A DNA stretch of 64,000 nt from Deltaproteobacteria bacterium (GTDB lineage Bacteria; Desulfobacterota; Deferrisomatia; Deferrisomatales; JACRMM01). This document shows, one piece after another, positions 60,401-63,998 of this stretch (its first letter is position 1; each line of letters begins with the position of its first letter). The notes under the pieces were generated by a model. It ran no database searches and was not told the origin of the DNA. It worked only from the letters and a program-made list of their open reading frames with translations. Position numbers and translations under genes: made by a program. The DNA lies in the NCBI GenBank assembly GCA_016214985.1, contig JACRMM010000026.1, positions 1 through 64,000 of the forward strand, given 5' to 3'.

Positions 60401-60920
60401 CGGAGCTCTGCGCGCCAAGGAGGTAGTCGCGGGCCGGCGCCGAATCGGACAGGGTGTCGAAACCCGCCTGGGTCAGGGCCAGGAGCGCCAAGGCCGTGTG
60501 GTAGGGAGACGCTGCGCTGCCTGCCACGCTGCCCCATCGGCCCGAGCGGATCTTCTGCGACGTGAGAGGCGTGAGCAGCGTGGGCGGCGTCTCGGCACCG
60601 AGAATCCGCGACGCTGAAGAACCCTCGGCCAACGTCTTCCCGGATTGGATTGAGAGCCACAGCCTCGATCGTGCCGAGGCCTGCGAGCCCAGCGCCCCCA
60701 AGACGCGTGACGTGGAGCGAACTCCGGAGGGGTCGCGGACCGATCGCCACGAGCCGTCGGACCGGACGTTCGCGAGCAGCCAGCTCCTGCCCCGATCCGC
60801 CTCCTCGTCGGCGGCGGCAGGATGAGCAGGCCCAACGAGAGAGGCGACCCAACTCGCCACGAAGAGGGCCGTGAGGATGCGATTTCGACCAAGCCAGGTA
60901 TCCCTTGAGAAACCGCTCAT
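36255..60920 (-). CDS. Giant secreted multidomain mosaic protein (8,221 aa)
   Basis: Single uninterrupted ORF; N-terminal signal peptide (ALFVASWVASLVGPAHPAAA-DEE), GGGAGG-like RBS (cctccc at 60927-60932 on +); recognisable repeats throughout in one frame, so the frame is real. Confidence 0.95.
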   Translation of the reverse strand: MSGFSRDTWLGRNRILTALFVASWVASLVGPAHPAAADEEADRGRSWLLANVRSDGSWRSVRDPSGVRSTSRVLGALGSQASARSRLWLSIQSGKTLAEGSSASRILGAETPPTLLTPLTSQKIRSGRWGSVAGSAASPYHTALALLALTQAGFDTLSDSAPARDYLLGAQSSDGSWGVGERGQEVAAVTATILEALLVSGTPPSKAGVGHARDWLLSHQNADGGWGVGGSSPAATAQVLAALRGIGGWLPEVEQRASVYLAEAQLPDGSWEEDPWTTALAVSALSSAGLADLCFAVQGVVAGPDPVPGDRWQVAVTLSNHGSVAALAVPVRFRLEGAGSAGVIAEERLLEGLGLGEQTTVTFSVDSSALAGVCTWSVELDPADLIHEADEANNGASGTIDVGGTRTVSLVSGSLKLFTADGLLELAPQSLSAGAEVLIKGQVRLEGTRGTGALEVWFYWGDPADGALVGSATVASLEPGGLADIAVPWRIGVAPGPGSLVAVVDPRGLIVQTSPGNTRSELPATVGSEDTVAPEPPTGLAAALVARDHVDVTWQPSPSPDVVGYRLWRDGLPVNAVDLAPGSVPSASDSYNLREYLPEYLRDVAAFDPPNLIDGSPATSWWSIRRPYEAWEPEACTVQFDLRSPRSVRAAVIDWYQFDVAARDFRIQVWNGAAWTDVAVVKDNLQERSVIVLPAAVVTDRMRIRIDEGLWREFVGIREVSLLEAGPGRLIPGTSFADATLATIPARYEVTAVDAAGNESEPSEAFTLMDLEPPVVRLTAPEPGQRVGPEVAVTGTVTDDFLQGYALDWVEGDYVESEPAEWRRADDRAEPVVEGGLFTWHPPTGLDGPVTLRLSAVDGGGIGNRREERVRVWVDTVAPAPPVGLDASVAVNTVRLTWRPNAEPDLAGYRVVLNGAEPGLADVARAGAVSASASYADGFVDRSAGAAVDGDRGSYWRPPEGAYPCWWALEFAAPQAVRRVVTIWRSPMVARRFRIETKDAHGLWVPRWSTDENGDEEVTAELSSAAPVWAVRVVVDEGVMPGGQGQSTPMEVQEPPAPYPALAEVQVLAETLLTTPIFETASEEREYGLTVEAQDDVGNRSAPSPAAVVDLRGPRVALLSPQWGSQVGRAVVVKGFVQDRYLKDYAIEVGAIAATGEEPDAWEEIHRSMAPVSWGQVMTVWYPVLRAGRFALRLTARDQFEQTQVTRTEFLLDAMPPEAPAGLSATEAESGLTLGWTASSTEANGSGPAEDLAGYRIYRDGIPLTVSDVAFLARITVPVATPRVELDGRGNPYLLDLSGPVSYMNDGFPETGWRPEPFAQPVEVVLDLPQPFVLSAVGIDWWPDDWLWGRDYTVSVWDDEADAWATVAQVRDGFRPRAEHPFAPVATDRVRILLEQGPTAYSVGAIAEVHLRRPEESALVSGTTYCEPLSVASEAAYRVTAVDRFGNESPKSNRVRVDRSAPRVALTAPVAGALRLPAGTWVAISGTVDDPLLREYRVEVGDGDAPAYWQTLAHREGALLPILSPTALAFWQVPYDAEGPVTFRLSALDEGDRRGESTVTVRIDTKAPAAPSGLAALDQGGSVRLDWQVVPEPGVAGYHVYRNGKRLDVRDVAPNATAKASSWPCGGDTNAAWRANDGDSLTAWHSTLHQVPAWVRLLFDGVYPVTGAAIEWDPFVPAQDFSLQRWDAGVEDWVELVTVTDLQENPWRVDLPTAVRADRLRVHMTRSVDRETLRFGIREVHVYRGPGAETPTEPSFVDDAVGPLEYSYRVTAFDGAGNESVPSEEVHLDNLAPRVSITSPAEGDRVGRHLEIEGTVADQRLLDYRLEVGPGERPASYQVVDTWDTPIDEGVVAVWDPPAGEDGPWRLRLVARDLAGRETAVERTVRVDTTPPPKPEGLVASAASSSSVELFWNAPSAPDLGGYNVFKQGVLVNDALVSRQGVPTASAGSTEAARGPITDPPSPWLCGTLPAFWEEQFPFDAAIDRVELFWVAGTGAAPPRDYELQVYADGSWKTVLTVWDNAFRHRIHTIPVPARSNLFRILITRAVKKGWSFGLDLVRLSDTGRGGLLADHRYLDDGLPEIGGVYRVTAVDQVGNESALSDSVLVDDHVPEVSLLAPLDGIVATGPLVVRGTIRDTNLLQWRLEAAPQGASALWTELAAGRGSVPLAAELVRWTPPADTDRLYALRLSATDLSGKRTETTVTVYVLTRCPSLPMGLGARVGAGGDVELTWSAPLEGDVVGYNVYRNGEKLNRTNVAPLATITASSNWVDPQGWYAASKAADESLGTYWVPSPFVRPAWIAFQFPQPFRLGAVAVDWLEDPWGKRFFGKDYQIQTRDGAGWRTVVFVENNGAAHRYDGLLEGTVTDGIRILVTAGSDEDVVGVLREVRILTAEPKDTVTGTAFLDAGLTVIEGLYAVTAVDAYGRESAVATALVDALAPRLHVTTPSAGDRVPAWFEIRGSVEDGTLRGYELAWRYAGGQWLTAGRYAEPRAKGILGTLYVDDLSDREAAVELRVRAWDEAGNVAEQIVPVIVDAAPPAAPSALTATLLGNAGAHLHWEPSPSADVAGYLVARGGHALNSGNLAEEAVAAASGVYLESESHQAWAAVDGIESTSWLSDLHEGPKVLEVVFPVRKELREITVRFQAMTVLALPAPTEGTLDVWDGQDWQTVAETVGGPWHAVLPGANGGGTWYALSVVLPRAVISDRLRLRATRPPGGGAFVLGVAEVSVLGTGLVTDTEFLDASLDATETVYEVRAVDRAGNQGMAVTVAIDALPPRVAISSPASDSLSRGTVSVSATVQDGTLLWAQWSWGYGPDPVEWQPAAVSGSPPSWDRAIWRTAGLQGSVTLRLQARDEVGNESEARVTFSIDDAPPAAVSSVEPLVTAAGVALRWAPSAEADVAGYAIYRDGKRLNTADISSLGRAWASIEPTEASRAVDDDPRSEWHGAGGVGDLVWGLDFDEPVRVRGVTLTFVDPALNPLSGPRSRQGEIPPTVVAEGWTGSSWVVLATVNENRLPVRSVPFSPTALTRLRLRFPQSQGLGAAVALADVAVWPDWATGLVVEPTFLDTAVSDPAHTEHAWSLAAVDGAGNEGFHSPPIMVDTLPPRVRLAQPAEEETVGREVRVVGTVEDRFLDHWTVEVRLGTQSIVRLAQGWETPARGLLTVWNPPVQWVGTAELTLTAWDRSGSSTVTTRTVRVDTLAPSSPSGLAAQDRAGGVDLSWNRASEADLAGYFVYRDGEPLLLEWSPRAAIEASGVVDPGKACDGRLDTAAFVLPAEDAWWGFVYDTEQAFAGLEIRPEKLGAPVVVEVRRAGQWVAAPSLSASPGGGGRRRFEPPVLGTGIRLRWAGAYVRLEEVTVLLARFLAPSQSNTVDGEVAGWCRPEAGYQVAAVDGLGNVSAPSVETSLDRSPPLVAIRSPSEGSTLGGRVEVVGTVRDRFLRRWVLEVSVAGGQWLSLASGVTGTQQGRLAEWDPPVDVPATALLRLTAEDTSGQVNRVEVPLRLERAALTAPRGLRGEMGPFVSVLSWVPGPGAPPAAYRIYRDGEVLAETAGTELSQPVQDLCGPVIGWVDEVSFVNTAPGVLSVEILKSGVEAGRCLYEVRAVDGEGRESPPAVRFDRDGPLVLLDHGIFRVYPVALSSDGSNLWVLRTGGEVQRLGADGTAAATLSIAAVDRLDDGMDLVVSGDRIWVAGTSRLRAYSFLGAPLTPAVAIPPSYRTRVAALPGGGVAAWTDRSLLCLDETGTVTRTLPRLDSGFDVAVDGQGHFLVLNASGGVSVFDSDGSPFAEVPTPFVSPPDPWSFSPGAFLAVDDRGFIAVSGGRGVDARIVLLNPSGGVIARIDGSVTHPLDDCAGGMAFLGTRLAAIGGWPPHLDDFLVDPGRLPVGAAVSEIVSPSSGAALRNGFVVTGTVSAESPSRWSLDLGEGESPAAWTRVAEGETGVPFGALGSVDTRRFGDGLWTLRLTSRLSDAMAPESRVAVRFDNTAPAISILAPSEMAAVSGAVSVRAVATDADLAWYRVSARQAGTDKGSEIAAGTGPTPVSIECSWNAAGVGSGFYEIVVEVGDRAGNRTESVVRVFVGSVSVQAPLGAGSIDGARMVARLAGGRWVAGEPEAARITILDPSGAWIARVAADDRGALFGSGAIVALAALPDGGFAVATSSGRISLFDADGLALGGFQAPGGPRIAVGGMAVDALGRIVLAGGPRGYGLFDTAGESLFPAGSAGSQPSGIGAVVGAAADGIGDVYLLVEGGSALRVYDRWGQLLEIRPVTGGPARALAVDEDGRMLLAYDDRVELLAPEGSRLSEWTTRGALGGLGSGQVLGVWLGSGAAAVIDAGAGVPLLFGLSSVIPETPERSAEVRHPVEGELVPARFPVSGTAAGPGVTGYRVEVGEGRDPEAWTVVIQGTRAASGAVLGIADLSSISSGDVTVRLVTQGGQGAAESRVHCVVDAEAPSAAILSPAPYGLLREGERAHVQVAGGEDTLYSVSLERDDLPWVRKVLASGAGPRTDLSVGWNPSDFPPGPYRLVVYAEDAAGNRTRADEVLSTGRVRYAGIRTPVLLPGEILQRIESDPEGFLGITDRRVLLIGPSGDVVREALPGMTAAERADFVNVRACSEGRAFLFTSAPQLRIYDREGRWLRSVELKGLKRPVFFAFDPGGRIVVAGMDGTSLYPAEGGDPLPWIGIRYDGRYTYQGPTGADRYGNGYSLVSRGDTPADVEIRDPLGRSLLRWESCHHGGAGNLSVDAWGHILASATWAGLSFWTPDGTFLARTSGPGYGAAEGWLSSGFTATWGPDGLVGVASDNRLLIFDARELYPDSGAPSALVVLPSDRPDLSKPIVIFGSAAGGGVYTLTVEGPAGALTVAQGPASVVDGMLGVVDATEWDEGAYTVRLSVAHTAGVVEDHREFVVDRSLPTVAISSPVGFTGVTAPTPVIGRVLDANAADWVLAIGRGTSWQTLASGQGVVDGELGRLDPAQLGPGAYVLRLTGSDRAGYSSSHEVSVSVGPITLGNVLPVGSSPWYPAGFVALPDGSGVCRMRDNWERSPPDLVRMELSTGATLGRVGQPPAAGATAAMLARAPSGAAVLWQGDRRWWVQLLSGDGSVARTVEIPWGSGPQRVRRPVALVVGDDEVLVLEASQVKVFDLDGNHRTTWGELGDDPGEFASLKAGALDRFGRVLLLDRGSWLHVYSSDGVFRARIELAGSPAASCAFVGSVDVDRLGNIAVSTEAGVSLYRPDGRLLTVLDSYSSSGVEFGDVRSVAFDAAGNLWIQNRWQLHVLRLDWNALAADFPEVSLVNPADRSLLGAQAWIVGRAAGEEPLSWELAVGEGEEPDSWERIAQGDQPVPLGILGGWRAEERADGPHTLRLSVRYGTGAVREVLRRIVLDATPPELVLDSLPDRGAVPLGPVPVLGRVADAHPGAFRIKYFDTAAPEPQWQARVGGDGWYPEGSDLGTWDTRVVGPDVFRVRAWALDEAGNLAVVARDVSVSPVQFEETSYLEPRSCSVAAASRYGRVALVSPEGTSVVISAGAQPLATAPIPFAAPWSDVRADALGFDETGELVGLFRLSSTDGATSVGLARWSADGLLLEARDGIDAGRSGTSCEDGFAAVSRTALACAAGGDLRRYSFDEPSSSPLPYPSDLLPYPQKLAAWPGGYLVLYGEAGAQEGFARRAVVTTDKGAPLRVIEPPAGWGSAAYEQIAADGAGSLYLLSRDGFWHTQEDVCGSVFTWRYRVEKYGEDGRRLWSMGALGPFGGRLTSVPTVLTGTAGTWFAWEPERGELEVFRALDDSVDQSPPVGSLSLELGDGPVSGSVSVVGTAGEPFGGFWRLQAVRADDPRSAVDLGRGTSPVANGVLAEWETLGFDGDWLIVLDTWDAAGNRSTASVPVTVRNFGVPVLDPLSSPVTDSTVVVSGVGTGGTTIGLLLNGAAAGQVDVSSEGRFEVELGGLAEGENRIAARLGDGQGHWGLASGALVVVADREPPAVVATPSGGIFNAEQWVTLEASEAATIRFTTDAAAVEGDWRVYAGPVKVAVSETLWFYAVDTAGTRGEVRAQVYVIDIEAPVGSVSVNGGAAQTASPAVSITLSAADAGGAVVAMRLRNAGGPWTPWEPYGTTRAWTFPGGDGEKAVEVEFRDAAGNCGSAAASVFLDATSPVVALTSPKTGFTADRSPRLTYAVTEGSVEVRVDGASVPARSGDALGPLADGNHSVRVEAVDGAGNVGAAVVSFVVDTVSPVVLLSSPSASLTNQTTLPLLYTASEGVVTVRVDGVAVATRSGQVLGPFADGNHAVRVEAVDGAGNVGLAQASFTVDAAPPRVSVQAPAAGAIHEAAPTLFHTAEEGAVTVRIDGTPVSTRSGEALGPLADGEHRVRVEAVDAAGNVGAAEVAFTVDTVAPTVTLGSPVAGLTNQKAPLLAYHASDGAVSVRVDGEAVAVRSGETLGPLGDGDHTVRVEAVDAAGNVGAAEVTFSVDSRRLVLLTSPDAGVTSDNAPVLSYAAAGGAAVALVDGVEVATTSGSELSPLADGIHTVSVEVRDEAGSVLGVASVSFEVDTLPPSVTLVAPEDGGVWEVTPVLRYTASDGSVVVELDGVPVVRASGEPLDPLSEGTHVVRVEAVDRAGNAGSAESRFLIRSASCAHPLNVCPGEGIQDALGAARDGDVIVVEPGVHGANINFLGKAVTLTGRDPHDPAQVDATIIDGGRAGSVVTFNHGEGEPTVLRGLTLRNGKGSGAGIYVGSNGRPRIEHCVVTGNDAGPSGFGGGIYATGAAPSISDTLITANRAGYGGGVTVVFSSQPTVIRRSTVEGNAASSWAGGVFTFGGSAVLDRCSVVQNTAASGGGGATNYGGTVTFENSVIAANTTPALGGGVLVLGGVTQLTHCSLAANVAQQGSGIAVDQGTSETQVTGSILWDDAGEEIFVAGTQLVSINYSDIRGGQPGAGNLATDPWFADPSSGDFRLLEGSPCIDAGSPLGSPASDRNGAPRPQDGDGDGVCAPDMGAYESSCPLVPTVTITSPGQGATPDATPVLDYTVTDGVAVVTLDDALVPVLSGQILGPLADGAHLVRIEATGPGGRTASAEVTFTVDTAPPVVSITSPAAGVTQTSTQTLLYAATDGTVRVVLDGSPLILPSGEALHDLTDGPHTVRVEAVDAVGNVGWDEVTFTVQTAVPTEVTVRVSTSKGRALPGVKVFAFTAAGSYTGKSAATDGEGLARFPTSLLGTGTLRFRADYLGGQFWSAPLALPGTYGASVDIAEETASVSVRQGGVPKAGIKVYLFTAAGTYLGLSATTDAQGRASFELPAGRDFKFRADNLGSQYWSTSVTVGSGAPTEVPVDSGGGRLTLGVDPGGGAPLVGVSCYLFSAGGAYLSLTAKTDARGQVVFDVPSASYQVRCDTLGYSFWSEAVPVSSDGNAVLSIPHLDVTVSVQGIYGTSVEPRPGLTAYLYTESGTYLGQAKTTDASGQVTFRLPRKSYKVRADCLSFPYWSTPTTGEDREIPIPEALADVTVTRGEVPVAGVPVYLFTPAGAYLGLSATTGVDGTATFRLPARSLRFRADVQGHQYFQDAVLAADQRNPVAISTGGGPFTLEVQAGPGQPLAGLSSYLFNETGTYLGVSHATDTAGRAVFQLSDGTYRFRIDVLGMSFWSDLVRLPGPTSASVNIPRATASIRVVQAGAPQAGVTVYLFDAAGSYLGLNAVTDGEGVAAFSLPVGQRYRFRADLLGSQFLSGPIEVSDGLNECVVDTGGGTLTVRLDDGEGTAIAGAKAYLFGAGGSYLGRSGSADASGLVPFLLPSGTYRVRCDYLGYSFWSEDVTVTADAVLALTIPHQDVAATVSGEYRGTKQPLEGVPVYLFTEAGTYLGLAQETDVSGRVRFRLPVRSYTLRADTLSFQYWSEPFTGGSPEIVVPEAQAEVSVTRGSAPVEAVPVYVFNPQGTYLGLSGTTDGSGAVSFLLPAESYNVRADVQGNRYWSGEVALAADESNAVEIPTGGGSFTLRVEDGAGAPIEKVRAYLFGPTGVYLGSSATTSSAGEAGFDLSAGSYEFRVDRKGYSFWTGPVDVPTHRSCTFPIPHRRITATVRLDRSGSVIPAPDVPVFLFTETGAYVGESERTDESGEASFLLPDGSYRVRADVLSAHFWSLPFTGSDPAVTILEGEARVSVVVAGMAAAGVPVHVFNGSGSYLGLSSTTDPEGRAAFWLPAGPYRFRADVGGNERFGEGEVAEGRVISVVIDGP
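39430..39910 (-). repeat. Two further Ig-like repeats between the beta-helix and the Cna-B array
   Basis: PTVTITSPGQGATPDATPVLDYTVTDG.. and PPVVSITSPAAGVTQTSTQTLLYAATDG..; equivalent positions 240 bp apart (39715 and 39475). Confidence 0.88.
39930..41040 (-). other. Right-handed parallel beta-helix (choice-of-anchor Q-like) domain within the giant protein
   Basis: GEGIQDALGAARDGDVIVVEPGVHGANINFLGKAVTLTGRD..GIYVGSNGRPRIEHCVVTGND..GGIYATGAAPSISDTLITANRAGYGGGV..LLEGSPCIDAGSP..DMGAYES. Confidence 0.85.
41040..42480 (-). repeat. Six tandem Ig-like repeats in exact 240-bp register
   Basis: Equivalent motif (ccgacgttt/cccacattg-like) falls at 42268, 42028, 41788, 41548, 41308 and 41068. Confidence 0.93.
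43550..50070 (-). repeat. Five superunits of about 1.4 kb: beta-propeller/NHL-like block plus two Ig-like domains
   Basis: Propeller-like blocks begin near 50060, 48690, 47290, 45930 and 44460; each is followed by a pair of Ig-like domains (e.g. VTGTVSAESPSRWSLDLGEGESPAAWTRVAEG). Confidence 0.78.
50700..59330 (-). repeat. About nine repeated units of FnIII with inserted discoidin-like domain plus an Ig-like domain
   Basis: Recurring order: VxLxWxPSxxxDVAGYxVYRDGxxLN - [ASSxxxx..AxDGxxxTxWxx..WxxxxFxxPxxVxxVxIxW..DYxxQxWDGxxWxTVxxVxxN..RxR] - xxFLDxxLxxxxxYxVTAVDxxGNES - PRVxxxSPxxGxxVGxxVxVxGTVxDxxLxxYxLEVG. Confidence 0.82.
60050..60830 (-). other. N-terminal alpha/alpha-toroid (prenyltransferase/squalene-oxidase repeat-like) domain of the giant protein
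   Basis: LLGAQSSDGSWGVGERGQEVAAVTATILEALL..WLLSHQNADGGWGVGGSSPAATAQVLAAL..LAEAQLPDGSWEEDPWTTALAVSAL. Confidence 0.8.
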
Positions 60921-61201
60921 GGGAAACCTCCCGCCGCCTGCCGAGCCGTATCACTCCTTGATGGTTAGATCCTGGAAGAAAGGGGGTGGCCTACCGTTTG
61001 CGTCCGTCCGGCGCCCGTGCGATTCCAGGGCGGTGCGGCCGACGGTTCGTCTCGTACTTGCTTGAGAAGGACGCGTTGGCCTCTCCGACGACGTTCGCCA
61101 TGAATCAGGCGCGTCGAGTCTGATCAATTTCGGACGCGCCCGCCTGCCGGGTTCGGCTGAGGGCCACTGGATCTCCGGCCAAATCCAACAGGTTCATCCC
61201 C

Positions 61202-62197
61202 CTAAGGTTCTCCGAGCCGATGTTTGCCTTCGTCTTCATAGGACCAGTGGAACAGGTTCCGGTTTGGATCGAACTCAAGATTCCGCGTGCCATCTGGATT
61301 GAAATAGGAAGAAAAACTTATCTTTCCTGTTGGGCTAAGGCTAAGTTCTCCGCGTATCTTTCCATATCGTGCGTCCACAATGTTTCCTCTTGCGTCATCC
61401 TTGCTCCTAACTCTAAAAATGTAGTTAACACCATCTTTCTCATTTGATACAAACGAGCTATGTGGCTTGGCGGCCATATGTCGTTCCAATGATGGTATGT
61501 AACCATCTACAGGGGCTTCAAACGGCCACTTATAATAGCTTGCCTCTTTCGGCGGAAAGTAATATTCCTGTATACCGTCATGCGCGTTAGAAAAAGTCAA
61601 AATGAAACTGCACTCGTAGTCGCTGAACGACCGCCGCTCAACGTGGAATTTGAATACAAAATCGCTCACGAGCCCCTTCCCATGAGGCGTAACCCAGTCA
61701 CCCTTTTCCAAATCGTATCCCACAGCCTGATCGAAAACGGGCACCAGTATATAGTCAGTGTATTGTGCATACATTGGTACAGGGTTGCGTCTTCTTCTTA
61801 GAACTAGGTTAATGGCGGGATTCCACGGTTCCCAGCGGTTCCTAGGAGAGCGTGCCTTAAACTCGAAGCCAGACCCGCCCGAGTAGAACCCGTCCTTACT
61901 CGCAGAGACGCTGACCATCGGCCCCCCGGCGCCTTCGACAATAAACAGGCCCTTGTCATCGCTCTTCCCGGTCTTGCGGATCGTTGTGTCACCCCACTCA
62001 TGCATCTTGGCCACTACGAAGTACGCCTCCGCGTCCGCCCCCGCTATGGCATTGCCCTCCTCGTCGACCACCCGAGCTGTCAATCTGGCCGTCGGGTAGT
62101 CGAGAGCCTCTACCGACGGCGCGGCAATGATCATCGCTGCCAGCGCGAGCATCCATCCCTTCCTGTTCGGTTTCATCTCTTCATCTCTCAGCAGCAA
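61202..62197 (-). CDS. Secreted protein with carboxypeptidase-regulatory-like N-terminal domain
   Basis: 331 aa; signal peptide MKPNRKGWMLALAAMIIAAPSVEA (likely start a few codons inside the ORF), YPTARLTARVVDEEGNAIAGADAEAYFVV..KTGKSDDKGLFIVEGAGGPMVSVSASKDGFYSG. Confidence 0.75.
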   Translation of the reverse strand: MLLRDEEMKPNRKGWMLALAAMIIAAPSVEALDYPTARLTARVVDEEGNAIAGADAEAYFVVAKMHEWGDTTIRKTGKSDDKGLFIVEGAGGPMVSVSASKDGFYSGGSGFEFKARSPRNRWEPWNPAINLVLRRRRNPVPMYAQYTDYILVPVFDQAVGYDLEKGDWVTPHGKGLVSDFVFKFHVERRSFSDYECSFILTFSNAHDGIQEYYFPPKEASYYKWPFEAPVDGYIPSLERHMAAKPHSSFVSNEKDGVNYIFRVRSKDDARGNIVDARYGKIRGELSLSPTGKISFSSYFNPDGTRNLEFDPNRNLFHWSYEDEGKHRLGEP

Positions 62198-63998
62198 TGA
62201 AGGTCGAGATCTTGTCGTAGAAAGCGCAAGTGTGTTGATAAGAGACGTCCTTGTAGTCGCTGTGCCACCAGACCGGTACGTTATTGCCCTCTTTGCGCGG
62301 CCATTTGCCCGGGTCTGTCATGCAGCCATTGGGCGCCTTCTGCGACATGTCGACGCTGTTCTCCGGAAACAACATCACATTTCGATTCGCCCCTGCCGGT
62401 AGCGTTGTTGCCGGAAACGCCTCGGCGAGTAGCCAGTCCTTCACGGAGACCAAAGCGTGTGCCGGTTGGTTATCCTTGTAGTAGTTCTTTAGCTCCGTCT
62501 CGCTGATCTTCTTAGCTACAAAATCGCTGGGCGATACGCCGTTCTGTGCCTTGACCAGATTGACCAGATGAGGCGCTTGAGGTATGACAGACCCGTCGCT
62601 TGCGTAGATTCGGTTGTCGAGTTCGAAGAAGGGCTGCTCCCGGAGATCGATCCCTCCAGGTTTGTCGATCTCCGCGGCTGCCTCGGCTGGTGTCGGCCAT
62701 CTGACGACGCCGTTTCCATCTTTTCGCCGCCACGCAAAGCTGAACCGCCAGCCACAGTAGTTGCTCGACGCTCCGCCCACGTCGACGGGTAGGCCCATGA
62801 TTCTGCGGCCTTTGAATTTCTCCTGTTTTACCCAAGCGTAAGCCTGCAAGGGACCAGAGCCATTGTGCAAAATGTCATCGTCCGTGTAACTCCTCAGCAC
62901 CTCTTCTGTGCTGGAGTAGAAGTTGTAGACCTTGGCCGAGGGGACTCGCCACAATCGATGCCTCCACGTCAGGTCCTTCCGATTGTCAGGCGCTGGAAAG
63001 AGCTTGTACCATTCACTCGGCAAGAGCCGAGACTGCCCTCCCGCGATATACGTCGTCCACTTCTCGTGGTTTGTCCACCCCTCTACGTTGACCATGCAGG
63101 CGGAGCGCTCGTTTGGATTGAGTGACCCGTCGTTCCTGATGAGGTTCTCCACAGCGGAGACTTGACCGTAGGCCTCCAGCGCCACGGACGCGTCGATCGC
63201 GAAGTAACTGGCGAAGTTGGTAAGATCGTTCTCCTGGATCGCCAAGCCTACGACCATGTTCCCGAGACTGTGTGCCGCTAGGTGGACTTCACCGACAAGG
63301 CTCTTCACGAAGTCTGCATATGGCTTCGCTGTGGCGGCGGCGTTGATGACCGCTTGGTGGTAATGCGTCGGAGGGAGAAGGGGGACCCCGTCCGGCGGGT
63401 CTCCAAACCAGCTGACCCCGTAGAATCTGCCCTGAAATCCAGAGTGGAACAACCTCTTAAACACTTCGGCATACGTCGCCGCGGCGTGGTCGCCGTCCAC
63501 GTTGTACCCATGCATCCACACCAGGGCCTTGTTCGTTCCCCCCATGCAGAAGGGCATCTTCGGGGGCGCCATATCTATGTGTTGGTCATCGACGTAGCGG
63601 TCGGATCGCCCTCCAGCCCCTCCTGCAACGGAACGCATGTTTCTGTGGCCGAACATCTCTTCCACCCCAGCAATTTCGAGCGGAAACGGGAACGTCTGAA
63701 CCGGCTTGATGGCTCCTTTCTTCAAGATGTCGAGAAGTAGGGGCTTACTGGACGCGTCGCGGCCTTCAATCAGGATGATCCCAGTTTCGGATCCAGTGTC
63801 TCTAATTCCTTGGAGGAAATTGCCAGAAATCTGAATCCCAAATCGTGACACTACACGTACTTCATGAAGTAACAATGAGGTACTAATATCCAAGTCTCGC
63901 AAGTATAGATAAGGCGCACTTCTGGAAAGAGTATGCAGACCATGAGCAGATTGTGCTATGGGCTCAAGAACTCCGATTGCGTCGTCTGCATGTCTCAA
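62181..63998 (-). CDS. Alpha/beta-hydrolase domain protein, probably partial at the window edge
   Basis: At least 605 aa; KALVWMHGYNVDGDHAAATYAEVFKRLFHSGFQGRFYGVSWFGDP..VHLAAHSLGNMVVGLAI (GxSxG-like nucleophile elbow AHSLG); frame reaches the window end. Confidence 0.72.
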   Translation of the reverse strand: MRHADDAIGVLEPIAQSAHGLHTLSRSAPYLYLRDLDISTSLLLHEVRVVSRFGIQISGNFLQGIRDTGSETGIILIEGRDASSKPLLLDILKKGAIKPVQTFPFPLEIAGVEEMFGHRNMRSVAGGAGGRSDRYVDDQHIDMAPPKMPFCMGGTNKALVWMHGYNVDGDHAAATYAEVFKRLFHSGFQGRFYGVSWFGDPPDGVPLLPPTHYHQAVINAAATAKPYADFVKSLVGEVHLAAHSLGNMVVGLAIQENDLTNFASYFAIDASVALEAYGQVSAVENLIRNDGSLNPNERSACMVNVEGWTNHEKWTTYIAGGQSRLLPSEWYKLFPAPDNRKDLTWRHRLWRVPSAKVYNFYSSTEEVLRSYTDDDILHNGSGPLQAYAWVKQEKFKGRRIMGLPVDVGGASSNYCGWRFSFAWRRKDGNGVVRWPTPAEAAAEIDKPGGIDLREQPFFELDNRIYASDGSVIPQAPHLVNLVKAQNGVSPSDFVAKKISETELKNYYKDNQPAHALVSVKDWLLAEAFPATTLPAGANRNVMLFPENSVDMSQKAPNGCMTDPGKWPRKEGNNVPVWWHSDYKDVSYQHTCAFYDKISTFIAAER

